Shown piece after piece: positions 1 through 7,215 of a stretch of 64,000 nucleotides of DNA (its first letter is position 1; every line of letters begins with the position of its first letter). A program made the translations under genes and the position numbers. The notes under the pieces are model-generated. The model was not told the DNA's origin, ran no database searches, and saw only the letters and a program-made list of their open reading frames with translations. The DNA comes from JAXGZG01 sp050952065. GTDB lineage: Bacteria; Bacillota; Sulfobacillia; Fermentithermobacillales; Fermentithermobacillaceae. Location: contig JBMNKF010000001.1 in assembly GCA_050952065.1 (NCBI GenBank), positions 62,001 through 126,000 on the forward strand, given 5' to 3'.

Positions 1-1
1 T

Positions 2-718
2 GAGTGCCAGCGTCCAGAGATGAGTGCTTCGGGTTACCAAGACGTAGATTATGTGCTTACCGTTCGCGAACTGGCTAGCATGATCAAGCAGGCTGGCATA
101 GATTTTAAGAATCTGCCTGACGAAGAGTACGACCCCCCGTTAGGCATCAGCACCGGCGCAGGCGTGATCTTCGGGGCCACAGGGGGCGTCATGGAGGCGG
201 CTCTGAGGACTGCTTACGAGTTGTACACAGGAAAGACTCTGGCCAGCGTCGATTTTGAGAATGTCAGGGGCCTGGAAGGACTCAAGAAGGCAACTGTGGA
301 TCTCAACGGTACTGAGCTCCGTGTTGCGGTGGCTCATGGCTTGGGTAACGCCAGGGAGCTCTTGGACAAAGTCAAGTCAGGTGAAGAGCAGTATCACTTC
401 ATCGAGATAATGACGTGTCCCGGTGGATGCATTGGTGGCGGCGGTCAACCCATCCCCACCGATACAGAGATCAGGGCCAAGAGGATCAGCGCCATATACG
501 AAGCGGATAAAAACCTTCCGCTGCGTAAGTCTCACGAGAACCCTGCGGTTAAGGAACTCTATGAGACCTACTTGGGTGAGCCTCTCGGTCACAAGTCTCA
601 TGAGTTGCTCCATACCCATTACACCAAGCGGTCTCATCACGGCACAATGGTGGAGAAGATCGACCAAGGCGCTTGGGTGCTGGACAGAGTCGCCGGCGGA
701 ACTGACAGCGACGATTAA
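2..718 (+). CDS. [FeFe]-hydrogenase large subunit, C-terminal part (5' truncated by window)
   Basis: C-terminal part of the catalytic subunit of an [FeFe]-hydrogenase, which reduces protons or oxidises H2 at the H-cluster, usually with NAD(P)H or ferredoxin as electron partner. The reading frame is open to the left edge, with plausible family sequence (ECQRPEM) before the first Met, so the gene starts outside the window. The H-cluster cysteine motif MTCPGGCIGGGGQP is clear near residue 140 of the visible part, and the tail ends in the usual EPLGHKSHELLHTHY block. The accessory Fe-S domains and the first two H-cluster motifs are not visible, so subunit type (HndD/HydA-like) is an inference. 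A strong hairpin follows directly, so it is probably the last gene of its operon. Confidence 0.93.
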   Translation, partial: ECQRPEMSASGYQDVDYVLTVRELASMIKQAGIDFKNLPDEEYDPPLGISTGAGVIFGATGGVMEAALRTAYELYTGKTLASVDFENVRGLEGLKKATVDLNGTELRVAVAHGLGNARELLDKVKSGEEQYHFIEIMTCPGGCIGGGGQPIPTDTEIRAKRISAIYEADKNLPLRKSHENPAVKELYETYLGEPLGHKSHELLHTHYTKRSHHGTMVEKIDQGAWVLDRVAGGTDSDD

Positions 719-741
719 CCACTGATAAGAGATACAAGATA

Positions 742-774
742 GAAGGCCCCCGAAGGAAACCTTTGGGGGCCTTC
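742..774 (+). terminator. Terminator hairpin after the hydrogenase gene
   Basis: GAAGGCCCCC (742-751) pairs perfectly with GGGGGCCTTC (765-774), and the inner AAGG/CCTT can extend the stem. There is no long T tract after it, so termination is inferred from position and stem strength. Confidence 0.75.
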
Positions 775-864
775 TGTGCTAACCCGGGTTTATCGTGTAC
801 ACTCATTCTGAGCGGCGGTTGTACGGCATCTGTAATAATGCCCTACCTGTGGAGGCGAAGTCTA

Positions 865-1827
865 TTGAACGGGAAACGGGCGGTAGGATTCTTAGCGCTG
901 ACCTGCATGAGCGGCGCCTTGTTCTACAACACCCTAGTCACAGCATTGCCCCTAAACACAACCGTGACTGTACTCATGACCATCGCCTGTGCGGGTCTTC
1001 TCCATGGGCTCTATCTGGAAAAAGACCTTTTGTACGCCGGAGGGGGACCTGCTGGGTTCGCCATCGCGGACCTGAAGGCCTTCTTGGCTGTGGTAGTGGG
1101 GTCTCTAGTCTCATACTACTTGAACGTGACATTGGGGCTGGGGGCCGTTTTGGGTGCAAGCCTTGTGGGATTAGTGGGCGCTGTAGTTGCGCCTGCCTAT
1201 GGGCCGCCCCTATACTGCGGTTCTTTCGTGGGTATGGCATCTCCCACGGTCTTGAGATTTCCCGCGTTTCTTCTCGCAATAGTGGGAGCAGGGATTATCT
1301 ATGTCTTGGCTCAAGATGTGTTCAACGGGTATGGCGGCAAACTTGGGACTATCGCTTGCGCAGGCTGTTGCCTTGCGTCGCTGGTGTCGGGCAGCACCTT
1401 CCTATCGTCTCCTGTTTCTTCTTGGGAAGGCGCTTGGCCTTCGATCTTAGTGGCAACGGCGGCAGCCGTCCTTTCGTACGTCATTAACGTACGACTTGCG
1501 TGCGGAGGTGTCATGGGATCTGCCCTGGTAGGTGTGGTAGGCGGCATAGTCTTGCCGGCTCTAGTACCTTCCGAAGGTATTCCCGGCATAGGTGTGACGC
1601 TGGCGACAGCTTGCCTATGTGGTTCCTTTACGGGAATGTCGGGCAAGAACCGGATCTCTCACGTGGCCCTCATGGCCCTCGCCGGTTCCCTTACGGGACT
1701 TGTGTTTGTTTACAGTGCTCCCGCCATGGCCGGCGCAGGCGGCAAACTGGGTACAACTGCTTTTGGATCCGCCATAGCCGTAAGCGCTTTGACAAGGGTG
1801 TTTTCAAAGCTTGTTAAGCCTTCTTAG
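865..1827 (+). CDS. Multi-pass membrane protein with an internal duplication, function unknown
   Basis: A very hydrophobic protein of about 320 residues with many predicted membrane segments. I do not recognise the family. It contains two similar halves: about residues 72-172 and 194-306 share, in the same order, a SYYLNV/SYVINV segment, a VLGASLVGLVG/VMGSALVGVVG helix, CGSFVGMAS/CGSFTGMSG, and GYGGKLGT/GAGGKLGT. This suggests an inverted- or direct-repeat transporter or channel fold, which is inference. The TTG at 865 was chosen because GGAGG lies at 851-855 with 9 nt spacing. An ATG at 838 is in frame but lacks a ribosome site, and more upstream starts fall in the terminator hairpin. It sits between the hydrogenase terminator and a polysaccharide deacetylase, and neither neighbour indicates a substrate. 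Confidence 0.7.
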   Translation: MNGKRAVGFLALTCMSGALFYNTLVTALPLNTTVTVLMTIACAGLLHGLYLEKDLLYAGGGPAGFAIADLKAFLAVVVGSLVSYYLNVTLGLGAVLGASLVGLVGAVVAPAYGPPLYCGSFVGMASPTVLRFPAFLLAIVGAGIIYVLAQDVFNGYGGKLGTIACAGCCLASLVSGSTFLSSPVSSWEGAWPSILVATAAAVLSYVINVRLACGGVMGSALVGVVGGIVLPALVPSEGIPGIGVTLATACLCGSFTGMSGKNRISHVALMALAGSLTGLVFVYSAPAMAGAGGKLGTTAFGSAIAVSALTRVFSKLVKPS

Positions 1828-1898
1828 GAGCACAGGCTCAGTACATCTTGATCGTTCGGGAAGACATGGCGCTATGTGAGATTTCGGAGGAGAGTGTG

Positions 1899-2750
1899 TT
1901 GCGCGACAGAAGAAGAGCGAAACGCTCTGGCGCCATGAGGATACATAGATTCGTGGTTCTCATCTGCGTGGCCATGGCCGTGACGCTTGCTATCAACGGT
2001 CACGTTCTGACCATAGCAAAGAGCACGGTCTGTGACCCTGATCCGCCACTATCCGGGGTACCCGGGCCTCCCGAATTCCGCTACGACGAGCATTATTCCA
2101 TACCTATTCTTATGTACCACCAGATAGATAGCCCCGCCCGCGGATTGACAGTCACTCCTGAAGACTTTGCGTCCCAGATGGACCTTTTGAAAGAGGCCGG
2201 CTACACAACTGTAAGTATGGACGAGGTCTTGCTCGCTATGGCGGGTGAACCCGTGCCATTGCCGCCCAAGGCCGTCGTGCTAACCTTCGACGACGGTTAC
2301 GATTGTCTTTACCGCAACGCACATCCCATACTCAAAGAGCGAGATTTCACCGCCACAATGTTCCTGACCACAGGGTTGATTGAACGCTCCGGGTATCTGA
2401 CTTGGGAGCAGATTAGCACCTTGGCAGCCGCAGGATACACCGTAGGTTGCCACACCAGGACTCACCTTGATCTTTGCACTCTATCGAGAGCAAATCTAGA
2501 AAAGGAGGTTCAAGGAGCAAGGCAAACGCTTAGGGAAAAAACGGGGCAAACGGTGTTGTCTTTCTGTTACCCATCGGGGCGGTACAACAGCCAGGTGATC
2601 GATGCTGTCAGAGCTGCCGGTTTCATGGGCGCAGTCACGACGGAACCGGGCGTTAGCGATCTCTCCGACGATCCCTACGCTCTTAAGAGGATTCGGGTCG
2701 ATGGCCGCGAGAGCCTAAAGGCCTTCGCGCAAAAACTGGGCCTCCAGTAG
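1899..2750 (+). CDS. Polysaccharide deacetylase family protein, membrane anchored
   Basis: NodB-type carbohydrate esterase (CE4) that removes acetyl groups from peptidoglycan or another cell-surface glycan. After a short basic start there is one hydrophobic segment (IHRFVVLICVAMAVTL) acting as signal anchor, then the NodB domain: the YHQID block, the metal/catalytic motif LTFDDGYD, the zinc-binding CHTRTHLD motif and SFCYPSGRYN. These are the standard residues, so it is probably active outside the membrane. The TTG at 1899 has GGAGGAG upstream at 1886-1892 with good spacing; an ORF start at 1848 has no such site. It converges on the DUF3048 lipoprotein gene with only a few bases between the stops. 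Confidence 0.9.
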   Translation: MRDRRRAKRSGAMRIHRFVVLICVAMAVTLAINGHVLTIAKSTVCDPDPPLSGVPGPPEFRYDEHYSIPILMYHQIDSPARGLTVTPEDFASQMDLLKEAGYTTVSMDEVLLAMAGEPVPLPPKAVVLTFDDGYDCLYRNAHPILKERDFTATMFLTTGLIERSGYLTWEQISTLAAAGYTVGCHTRTHLDLCTLSRANLEKEVQGARQTLREKTGQTVLSFCYPSGRYNSQVIDAVRAAGFMGAVTTEPGVSDLSDDPYALKRIRVDGRESLKAFAQKLGLQ

Positions 2751-2764
2751 ACTCTGTTAGTCTA
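2748..2764. terminator. Possible weak hairpin between convergent genes
   Basis: TAGACT (2748-2753) pairs with AGTCTA (2759-2764) across the two stop codons, followed on the plus strand by a T-rich stretch. The stem is only 6 bp, so this is tentative. Confidence 0.35.
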
Positions 2765-3749
2765 ATAGGCTTATTTTGGCATTACGGGGCACTATCTGAA
2801 CCCAGGTTTGCCCCGGTGTAATCTCTATCGGGTCTCCATCGTCGTAGAAGAACAAAGTGGGCTCTTCTACACCATCTTTCTTCCACGTACCCTCTTCCCA
2901 ACGTCCGCCCAGGAGGTACTGGGCTTCTCCTTCGCCTATGAGGTCGATGATGAGCCCTCCGTCTGAATAGGCAACTCTTGATTGGGCGACCTGGACGATG
3001 ACGTTGGACACGAGCACAGGGTCTTGGGTGTCCAGCTCCTCTTGCCGCAATTCTCTGCCCCCGTCAATGACATACCGTTCGTACGCCTCATGTTCCGAGG
3101 AGTATCTGTACTCGACTCTGTAGTTGAAGCCGTAATCGATCCTTATGCCCGTCCTAGGCTCTTCTGCCCACGAAGTGAACTCGTAGCGCTTTTCGGGTGC
3201 CTGCAGAGTCTCTGAGGATGCTTTGCGAAGGTTCTCTACGCTGGTATAGAGGTTATTGGGTGCGACTCGCGATCTGTCCCTCCAGTAGAGATCTCCTCGA
3301 GCAAACTCGTCGGCATCGACTACCTTCCATTCTCTGATTGGCTCCAAGTCTTTGGGATCTCCGCCGCAGTGCCCGAATATGGCGCCCCACTCCTTGGCCA
3401 GAAGGACCAGGTATGGCCTTGCGCTCCGTATGGGTCCCACCTTTGAGGGGGCTTGGCTGTGGAAAATAGCCAAGTAGCGCGTGATGCCACCTTCGGCAAG
3501 GACTTCGTAGACCACATCGGCCTGAGAAAGACCGCTTTGAAGGCGCGCTCCCGAGTTATTGCCGATTGACACAGCCACAGGACTGCCCTCGCTCAATAGT
3601 GGCTTGCCTGTTACGGGGGATGAGGGAACCTCCACCTCGGGTAGTGACTCGTTTGCCACGGGATCAGGAGAAACCGCGCGTTTGGCGCAACCTGCAAGTG
3701 CAAGTACTATAGATACTATGACGACAAGTCTCCGCGCAAGTTTTGCCAC
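2757..3749 (-). CDS. DUF3048 (YerB-like) lipoprotein
   Basis: A secreted lipoprotein of 330 residues. The N-terminus is a lipoprotein signal with lipobox LALAGC, so it should be anchored to the outer face of the membrane. The body matches the two-part DUF3048 family known from Bacillus YerB: an N-terminal half with GPIRSARPYLVLLAKEWGA and GHCGGDP, and a C-terminal half with SNVIVQVA and the ending block TPGQTWVQIVPRNAKI. The biochemical role of this family is not established. The gene is transcribed toward the polysaccharide deacetylase and seems to stand alone. ATG start has AAAGGGGGAC upstream on the minus strand. Confidence 0.92.
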   Translation of the reverse strand: MAKLARRLVVIVSIVLALAGCAKRAVSPDPVANESLPEVEVPSSPVTGKPLLSEGSPVAVSIGNNSGARLQSGLSQADVVYEVLAEGGITRYLAIFHSQAPSKVGPIRSARPYLVLLAKEWGAIFGHCGGDPKDLEPIREWKVVDADEFARGDLYWRDRSRVAPNNLYTSVENLRKASSETLQAPEKRYEFTSWAEEPRTGIRIDYGFNYRVEYRYSSEHEAYERYVIDGGRELRQEELDTQDPVLVSNVIVQVAQSRVAYSDGGLIIDLIGEGEAQYLLGGRWEEGTWKKDGVEEPTLFFYDDGDPIEITPGQTWVQIVPRNAKISLLD

Positions 3750-3867
3750 CGGAAAGTCCCCCTTTTCCCAGGAAAGAGTCTAACGAGTCTTTTGGACCAT
3801 TCTACCAGGAAAGCCCAAGGTAAGCGATTCCTTCTTGTCAAGGCAATCACACGTTGCTACCGATCTC

Positions 3868-3895
3868 TTGACACTTCCATTATTGTAGATAGTAG
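3868..3895 (+). promoter_or_regulatory. Possible promoter of the FmdB-family gene
   Basis: A consensus TTGACA (3868-3873) is followed after 16 bp by TAGTAG (3890-3895), a poor -10 element, about 30 bp before the start of the downstream gene. The -35 match is strong and the -10 weak. Confidence 0.4.
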
Positions 3896-3927
3896 GGTTT
3901 CACATCAGTTATGACAGGAGGAGTATC

Positions 3928-4137
3928 ATGCCTATCTACGAGTACAGGTGCAAGAACTGTGGATTGTTCGAAACAACCCAGAAGATAACTGATGAACCAC
4001 TCAAGACCTGTCCTAAATGCGGTGAGCCTGTCAAGAAGCTGATCAGTCAAGGGATCGGCATTGTGTTCAAGGGACCGGGGTTCTACTGCACCGATAATCG
4101 ACGCGACAGTGATAAAGCCAAAGCTAGTGAACAGTGA
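3928..4137 (+). CDS. FmdB-family zinc ribbon protein
   Basis: A 69-residue protein with the CxxC...CxxC zinc ribbon typical of the FmdB family (start MPIYEYRCKNCG, second pair CPKCG), followed by a short basic tail with the usual GPGFY motif. Members are called putative regulatory proteins after the FmdB protein of formamidase/amidase operons, but a general function is not known. The ribosome site GGAGGAG lies just before the ATG. It appears to be a single-gene unit, since the next gene is on the other strand. Confidence 0.9.
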   Translation: MPIYEYRCKNCGLFETTQKITDEPLKTCPKCGEPVKKLISQGIGIVFKGPGFYCTDNRRDSDKAKASEQ

Positions 4138-4184
4138 ACAGTATGGGCGTAAGGCGGCCAGAACTCTGCCGTCTTATGCCTTGT

Positions 4185-4712
4185 TCATTTTGAGGACTTT
4201 GATGGGTGCAAATGCTCGGGGCGCAAATCAAAACCGCGCGCAAACAGCGCTTTCCATAGGACGAGGGTGATGACCGTATCAATCGCGTGGTGCAAGAGGG
4301 TTCCGACGCCAACGAGGATCCCTGCATCTTTCAGGGAGAAGCCGAAGAAGAGCACCAGAAGGGCCTCAAGCCCTGCGTGAATTGGACCTAGGGCAACCAG
4401 CGTTGCAGGGTAGGGGAAGCTTTTCTTCAGCATGAGGGCTCCTATGATCCCCACCGGAATGTGCATAGCCGCCCTCGATCCGACTACAAGACCCAGCTTA
4501 AGAAAGAAGCCCAAGGCTGACCCGACCCCCACAATGCCGGCCACCAGGGGGCCGTAAAGCATAGCGATGAAGGTCGGTACGTGAGACGCCAGCGTTGCCG
4601 TGAAGGGCCCCATGGCCACTCCCAACAGGCCACCCATTGACAGAGGTATAAGGATTGACATAGCCAGAAGAAGCGAACCTATAACAAGGTGTTGCACTTC
4701 AGGACGTCGCAT
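4185..4712 (-). CDS. niaX: ECF transporter S component, probably for niacin (NiaX type)
   Basis: Integral membrane substrate-binding component of an energy-coupling-factor vitamin transporter, about 175 residues with five or six hydrophobic segments. The MGPFTATLASHVPTFIAM block and RAAMHIPVGIIGAL helix resemble niacin-type S components. No EcfA/EcfT genes are in the window, so it presumably shares an ECF module encoded elsewhere. The assignment to niacin is supported by context: a NiaR-type repressor gene lies about 0.9 kb away on the same strand, and a palindrome fitting a NiaR site lies in this gene's promoter. ATG 4712 was preferred over an in-frame GTG ten codons earlier because a GGGGGCGA run gives it a ribosome site. 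Confidence 0.82.
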   Translation of the reverse strand: MRRPEVQHLVIGSLLLAMSILIPLSMGGLLGVAMGPFTATLASHVPTFIAMLYGPLVAGIVGVGSALGFFLKLGLVVGSRAAMHIPVGIIGALMLKKSFPYPATLVALGPIHAGLEALLVLFFGFSLKDAGILVGVGTLLHHAIDTVITLVLWKALFARGFDLRPEHLHPSKSSK

Positions 4713-4754
4713 GGTATTGTCGCCCCCGTTAGTTTCCAGCACTCCAACACGGAG

Positions 4755-4783
4755 ATTTTACCAGGTGTCTTGTCACCTGTAAA
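4755..4783 (-). promoter_or_regulatory. niaX promoter with embedded NiaR-type operator
   Basis: On the minus strand TTTACA (4783-4778) and TAAAAT (4760-4755) are spaced by exactly 17 bp, a good sigma-A promoter. The spacer is filled by an inverted repeat, CAGGTG-N6-CACCTG (4762-4779), with near-symmetric flanks. This resembles, as I recall them, AGGTGTC-type NiaR operators of Firmicutes. A repressor bound here would block RNA polymerase. The repeat is directly visible; its identity is inferred from the neighbouring niaR gene. Confidence 0.75.
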
Positions 4784-4850
4784 GAGGCTCTCACATGCAT
4801 GTTGATTGCCGAATACCCGTTGTCGGCTCGACTGGAATCGGCGATCGAGG

Positions 4851-4879
4851 AAGCCCAGGACCGTCCGGGTCCTGGGCTT
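4851..4879 (-). terminator. Hairpin downstream of the SleB-type gene
   Basis: AAGCCCAGGACC (4851-4862) pairs perfectly over 12 bp with GGTCCTGGGCTT (4868-4879), loop of 5. It lies about 50 bp after the stop of the minus-strand hydrolase gene and before the niaX promoter. No U tract follows on either strand. Confidence 0.65.
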
Positions 4880-4927
4880 AGGATTAGGATCTGGTGACTC
4901 GAAATAGTCACTGGATCAGGGTAGTTC

Positions 4928-5404
4928 TTAGTAAGCGAACCAGTGATTGCCGATTACGGTTGCAGTGGGCTTCGACCACAACCATGGATTGGTCACCTGA
5001 TGGTAGTTCCAGTAGTACAGAGCCCCTCCCGTAGGATCATGTCCATTAAGTGCCTCACGAGCCGCCGCTATACTATCCCGAGACGGATGCGAGTTGAACA
5101 TCCAGTTCCCCACGCAAGAGAACTGCCAGGGCTCGTAGATTACCCCGGCGATAGTGTCGGAGAAGAGCGTACTGTCAACCCTATTGAGAACTACTGCCGC
5201 TATCGCAACTTTACCTAGGTAAGGTTCACCTTCTGCTTCGGCGTACACGACTCTGGCCAGAAGCCACAACTCATCATCGCTGTATGATCTGGTCCAGGGG
5301 CTGTACGCTTCAGCGGTACTCGGGATCGACAGGATTGAAGTTGACGCCATCAGTGTAAGCGCCAACCCTGTCAAAAGTATCTTCTTTATCAAAGATCTCA
5401 ACAT
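4928..5404 (-). CDS. Cell wall hydrolase, SleB/Hydrolase_2 family
   Basis: Secreted peptidoglycan hydrolase of about 158 residues. It has a Sec signal peptide (basic start, hydrophobic core, cleavage near STAEA-YSPW), then the Hydrolase_2 domain: DDELWLLARVVYAEAEGEP with the likely catalytic Glu, the KVAIAAVVLNRV helix, WQFSCVG and a C-terminal TATVIGNHWFAY block. The family includes SleB and CwlJ, which open the spore cortex during germination; no N-terminal peptidoglycan-binding domain is present here, as in CwlJ and short SleB-like proteins. The ATG at 5404 follows AAAGGGG at good distance, while a longer frame upstream has no ribosome site. It has a 5' leader of about 135 nt that contains a perfect palindrome. 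Confidence 0.9.
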   Translation of the reverse strand: MLRSLIKKILLTGLALTLMASTSILSIPSTAEAYSPWTRSYSDDELWLLARVVYAEAEGEPYLGKVAIAAVVLNRVDSTLFSDTIAGVIYEPWQFSCVGNWMFNSHPSRDSIAAAREALNGHDPTGGALYYWNYHQVTNPWLWSKPTATVIGNHWFAY

Positions 5405-5466
5405 GATATTTACCCCTTTCTGGCCTCCGGAGTTAGCTGTGGGTTCGGTGAAAGGGTTTAGCCCTA

Positions 5467-5484
5467 CTGTCGTTGCAACGACAG
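5467..5484. repeat. Perfect 18-bp palindrome in the leader of the SleB-type gene
   Basis: CTGTCGTTGCAACGACAG is its own reverse complement. It lies between the likely promoter (near 5550) and the start (5404) of the hydrolase gene, so it could be an operator for a dimeric regulator. It does not match the CGAAC/GTTCG LexA box. Confidence 0.6.
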
Positions 5485-5546
5485 ATTCACCCCAAGATCG
5501 GTCCTCCGTACCCGCCATTTGTGCGGGATTCGGCACGTTGAGTAGG

Positions 5547-5555
5547 AGTATAGCA
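5547..5555 (-). promoter_or_regulatory. Likely extended -10 promoter of the SleB-type gene
   Basis: On the minus strand TGCTATACT is an extended -10 element (TGn plus TATACT). The -35 region (TGAAAA at 17 bp spacing) is poor, as is common with extended -10 promoters. The sigma factor is not known. Confidence 0.4.
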
Positions 5556-5626
5556 TCCTGAGCAGGGCTTTTCATTAGTGGACTTGTGGCAAAGATGGAA
5601 TAAGCAAATCCTCATATGGGAGGGTA

Positions 5627-6145
5627 TTACTCGGTTAGCAGAAAGCCTTTCTTGTCCAACAGATTTACCAGCGCGTCTAGTGCGGACTTAGTTTTTCCCC
5701 TGATAGTGTGGAGGTGCACTCCATCGGTTAGCGATGAAAGAAGCCCGGCTCCTGTGGTTTCCATGACTTGGAGGAACTGGTCTACGTCTGGACGGCTCGA
5801 GAGGCTCAACTGGCCCGTTAATTGACCGTACACAGGATGATCCACGATGACGTCAACCACTTCCAGTCCCAAGTCAACTGCCGCGTAGAGCTCTTCTCTT
5901 GTTTCTTCCGCCTCATGCTGGACTGCAATAAGTCTAGTGATCCCGGGTGCCTTTACTTCCGGCATCAGCGTGTAACCGCGCGGTGTCGCCAGGATACCGG
6001 CTCCAGACGCCCTGAGTACGGCGATGTCTTGGACCACCACCTGGCGGGTAACGCCCAGTTGTGCCGCTAATAACCCTCCCGTGATCGGTTCGGCACTGGC
6101 TCGCAATAGGCTCGCTATGAGTTGTCGCCGCTTGCTTGCGTTCAC
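5627..6145 (-). CDS. niaR: NiaR-type transcriptional repressor of niacin/NAD genes (HTH + 3H domain)
   Basis: About 172 residues. The N-terminal winged helix (SKRRQLIASLLRASAEPITGGLLAAQ start, with the GVTRQVVVQDIAVLRASG recognition segment) is followed by a 3H domain, named for its three conserved histidines, seen here in AVQHEAE, VDHPVYGQL and DGVHLHTIRG. NiaR proteins bind nicotinic acid (with a metal) and repress NAD synthesis and niacin uptake genes. Start: GTG at 6145 has GGAGG at ideal distance; the ATG two codons earlier is too close to the same site. The likely target here is niaX, whose promoter carries an inverted repeat. NAD synthesis genes are not in the window. Confidence 0.88.
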   Translation of the reverse strand: MNASKRRQLIASLLRASAEPITGGLLAAQLGVTRQVVVQDIAVLRASGAGILATPRGYTLMPEVKAPGITRLIAVQHEAEETREELYAAVDLGLEVVDVIVDHPVYGQLTGQLSLSSRPDVDQFLQVMETTGAGLLSSLTDGVHLHTIRGKTKSALDALVNLLDKKGFLLTE

Positions 6146-6317
6146 GTGCATCCCTCCAATCCCCAAAAGTATTCTATACCGTGAGATAGGTTCCTTCACA
6201 GGGGGCATCGCCCGCCCCAACACGGGCTTGGAGCGGAGGATTTCGCACCCCACGTGTGGAAGATCCGGCGAGATGGCAGCAAGCCAATTCAGATGTACAG
6301 CAAAAGGAGTGTAACCC

Positions 6318-7130
6318 ATGAGAGTGTTCATATCCTGCGATATCGAGGGGATTTCCGGAGTCGTGGCAGCCATCCAAACGTCGCCTGAAGGCAAAGACTA
6401 TGGACGGGCAAGGGAACTCATGACGGGAGAAGTGAACGCTGCAATCGCGGGGGCATTCAAAGCGGGGGCTACAGAAGTAGTAGTCAATGACTCTCACGGG
6501 CCTATGACCAATATTCTCATCGAGAAGCTTCACCCGAGGGCAACACTCATCACCGGGGCGCCCAAACCCCTCTCTATGATGCAAGGCATTAATTCCCGGT
6601 TTCAAGCGGCCATTTTCGTGGGGTACCACTCGCGGATGGGGACTTCAGGCGTTCTGAGTCACACCATATCTGGGGGAAGCGTGGCTAGCGTCTGGGTTAA
6701 CGATGTCCCGTTAGGGGAGACAGGGATAAATGCCGGGATAGCGGGGTTTTACGGGGTACCTGTGGTACTTGTGACAGGAGACGATAACGTTTGTAGGGAA
6801 GCTTCTGAGTGCCTCCCCCATGTTAAGACGGCCACTGTCAAGTGGGCGGTGACTCGCCAATCTGCGAGATGTATGACGCCCGGTGCGGCCGGAGCCCTGA
6901 TCGAACAGAAGACCCAGGAAGCTCTCGCCGATCTGGCAAGCGCCAAGGTATTTCTGCCTGAGTCCCCTGTGACATTCAAGATCCAGTTCAAGGATTCGGG
7001 ACTAGCCGAAAACGCCTCACGCATGCCCTATGCTGAGGTCTTGGACCCAATTACCCTCAAGTTCACGGCCAACGATTACATCACGGCTTTCAAAGGGTTA
7101 CGGGCCATGATAGCTCTTTCAAGAGCGTAG
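6318..7130 (+). CDS. M55 family D-aminopeptidase (DppA-like)
   Basis: Zinc peptidase of 270 residues similar to Bacillus DppA, which releases D-amino acids such as D-Ala from short peptides. The metal and catalytic residues fall at the family's positions: Asp8 and Glu10 in CDIEG, His60 in NDSHG, His104 in GYHSRMG, His115 in LSHTISG, and Glu133 in GETGINAG. DppA forms a ring-shaped decamer in the cytoplasm. AAAGGAG precedes the ATG. Upstream divergent gene is niaR; the downstream M20 peptidase is on the other strand, so it seems monocistronic. Recycling of cell wall peptides or use of D-amino acid peptides are both possible roles. Confidence 0.92.
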   Translation: MRVFISCDIEGISGVVAAIQTSPEGKDYGRARELMTGEVNAAIAGAFKAGATEVVVNDSHGPMTNILIEKLHPRATLITGAPKPLSMMQGINSRFQAAIFVGYHSRMGTSGVLSHTISGGSVASVWVNDVPLGETGINAGIAGFYGVPVVLVTGDDNVCREASECLPHVKTATVKWAVTRQSARCMTPGAAGALIEQKTQEALADLASAKVFLPESPVTFKIQFKDSGLAENASRMPYAEVLDPITLKFTANDYITAFKGLRAMIALSRA

Positions 7131-7215
7131 CCAAAAACAAGAGCCACTTCCCGGATGGGAATCTTGCCTTCCACTCCCGGAGACTTCGTGCGCCTGTTAG
7201 GTAGGGGGTGCGCCC

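Noticed and set aside
20..718. Hydrogenase C-terminus as a complete small gene starting at 20
   Set aside because: The frame is open to the left edge with family-like residues before the Met, so it is the tail of a larger gene.
5467..5484. Palindrome as a LexA (SOS) box
   Set aside because: It lacks the CGAAC-N4-GTTCG pattern of Gram-positive LexA sites.
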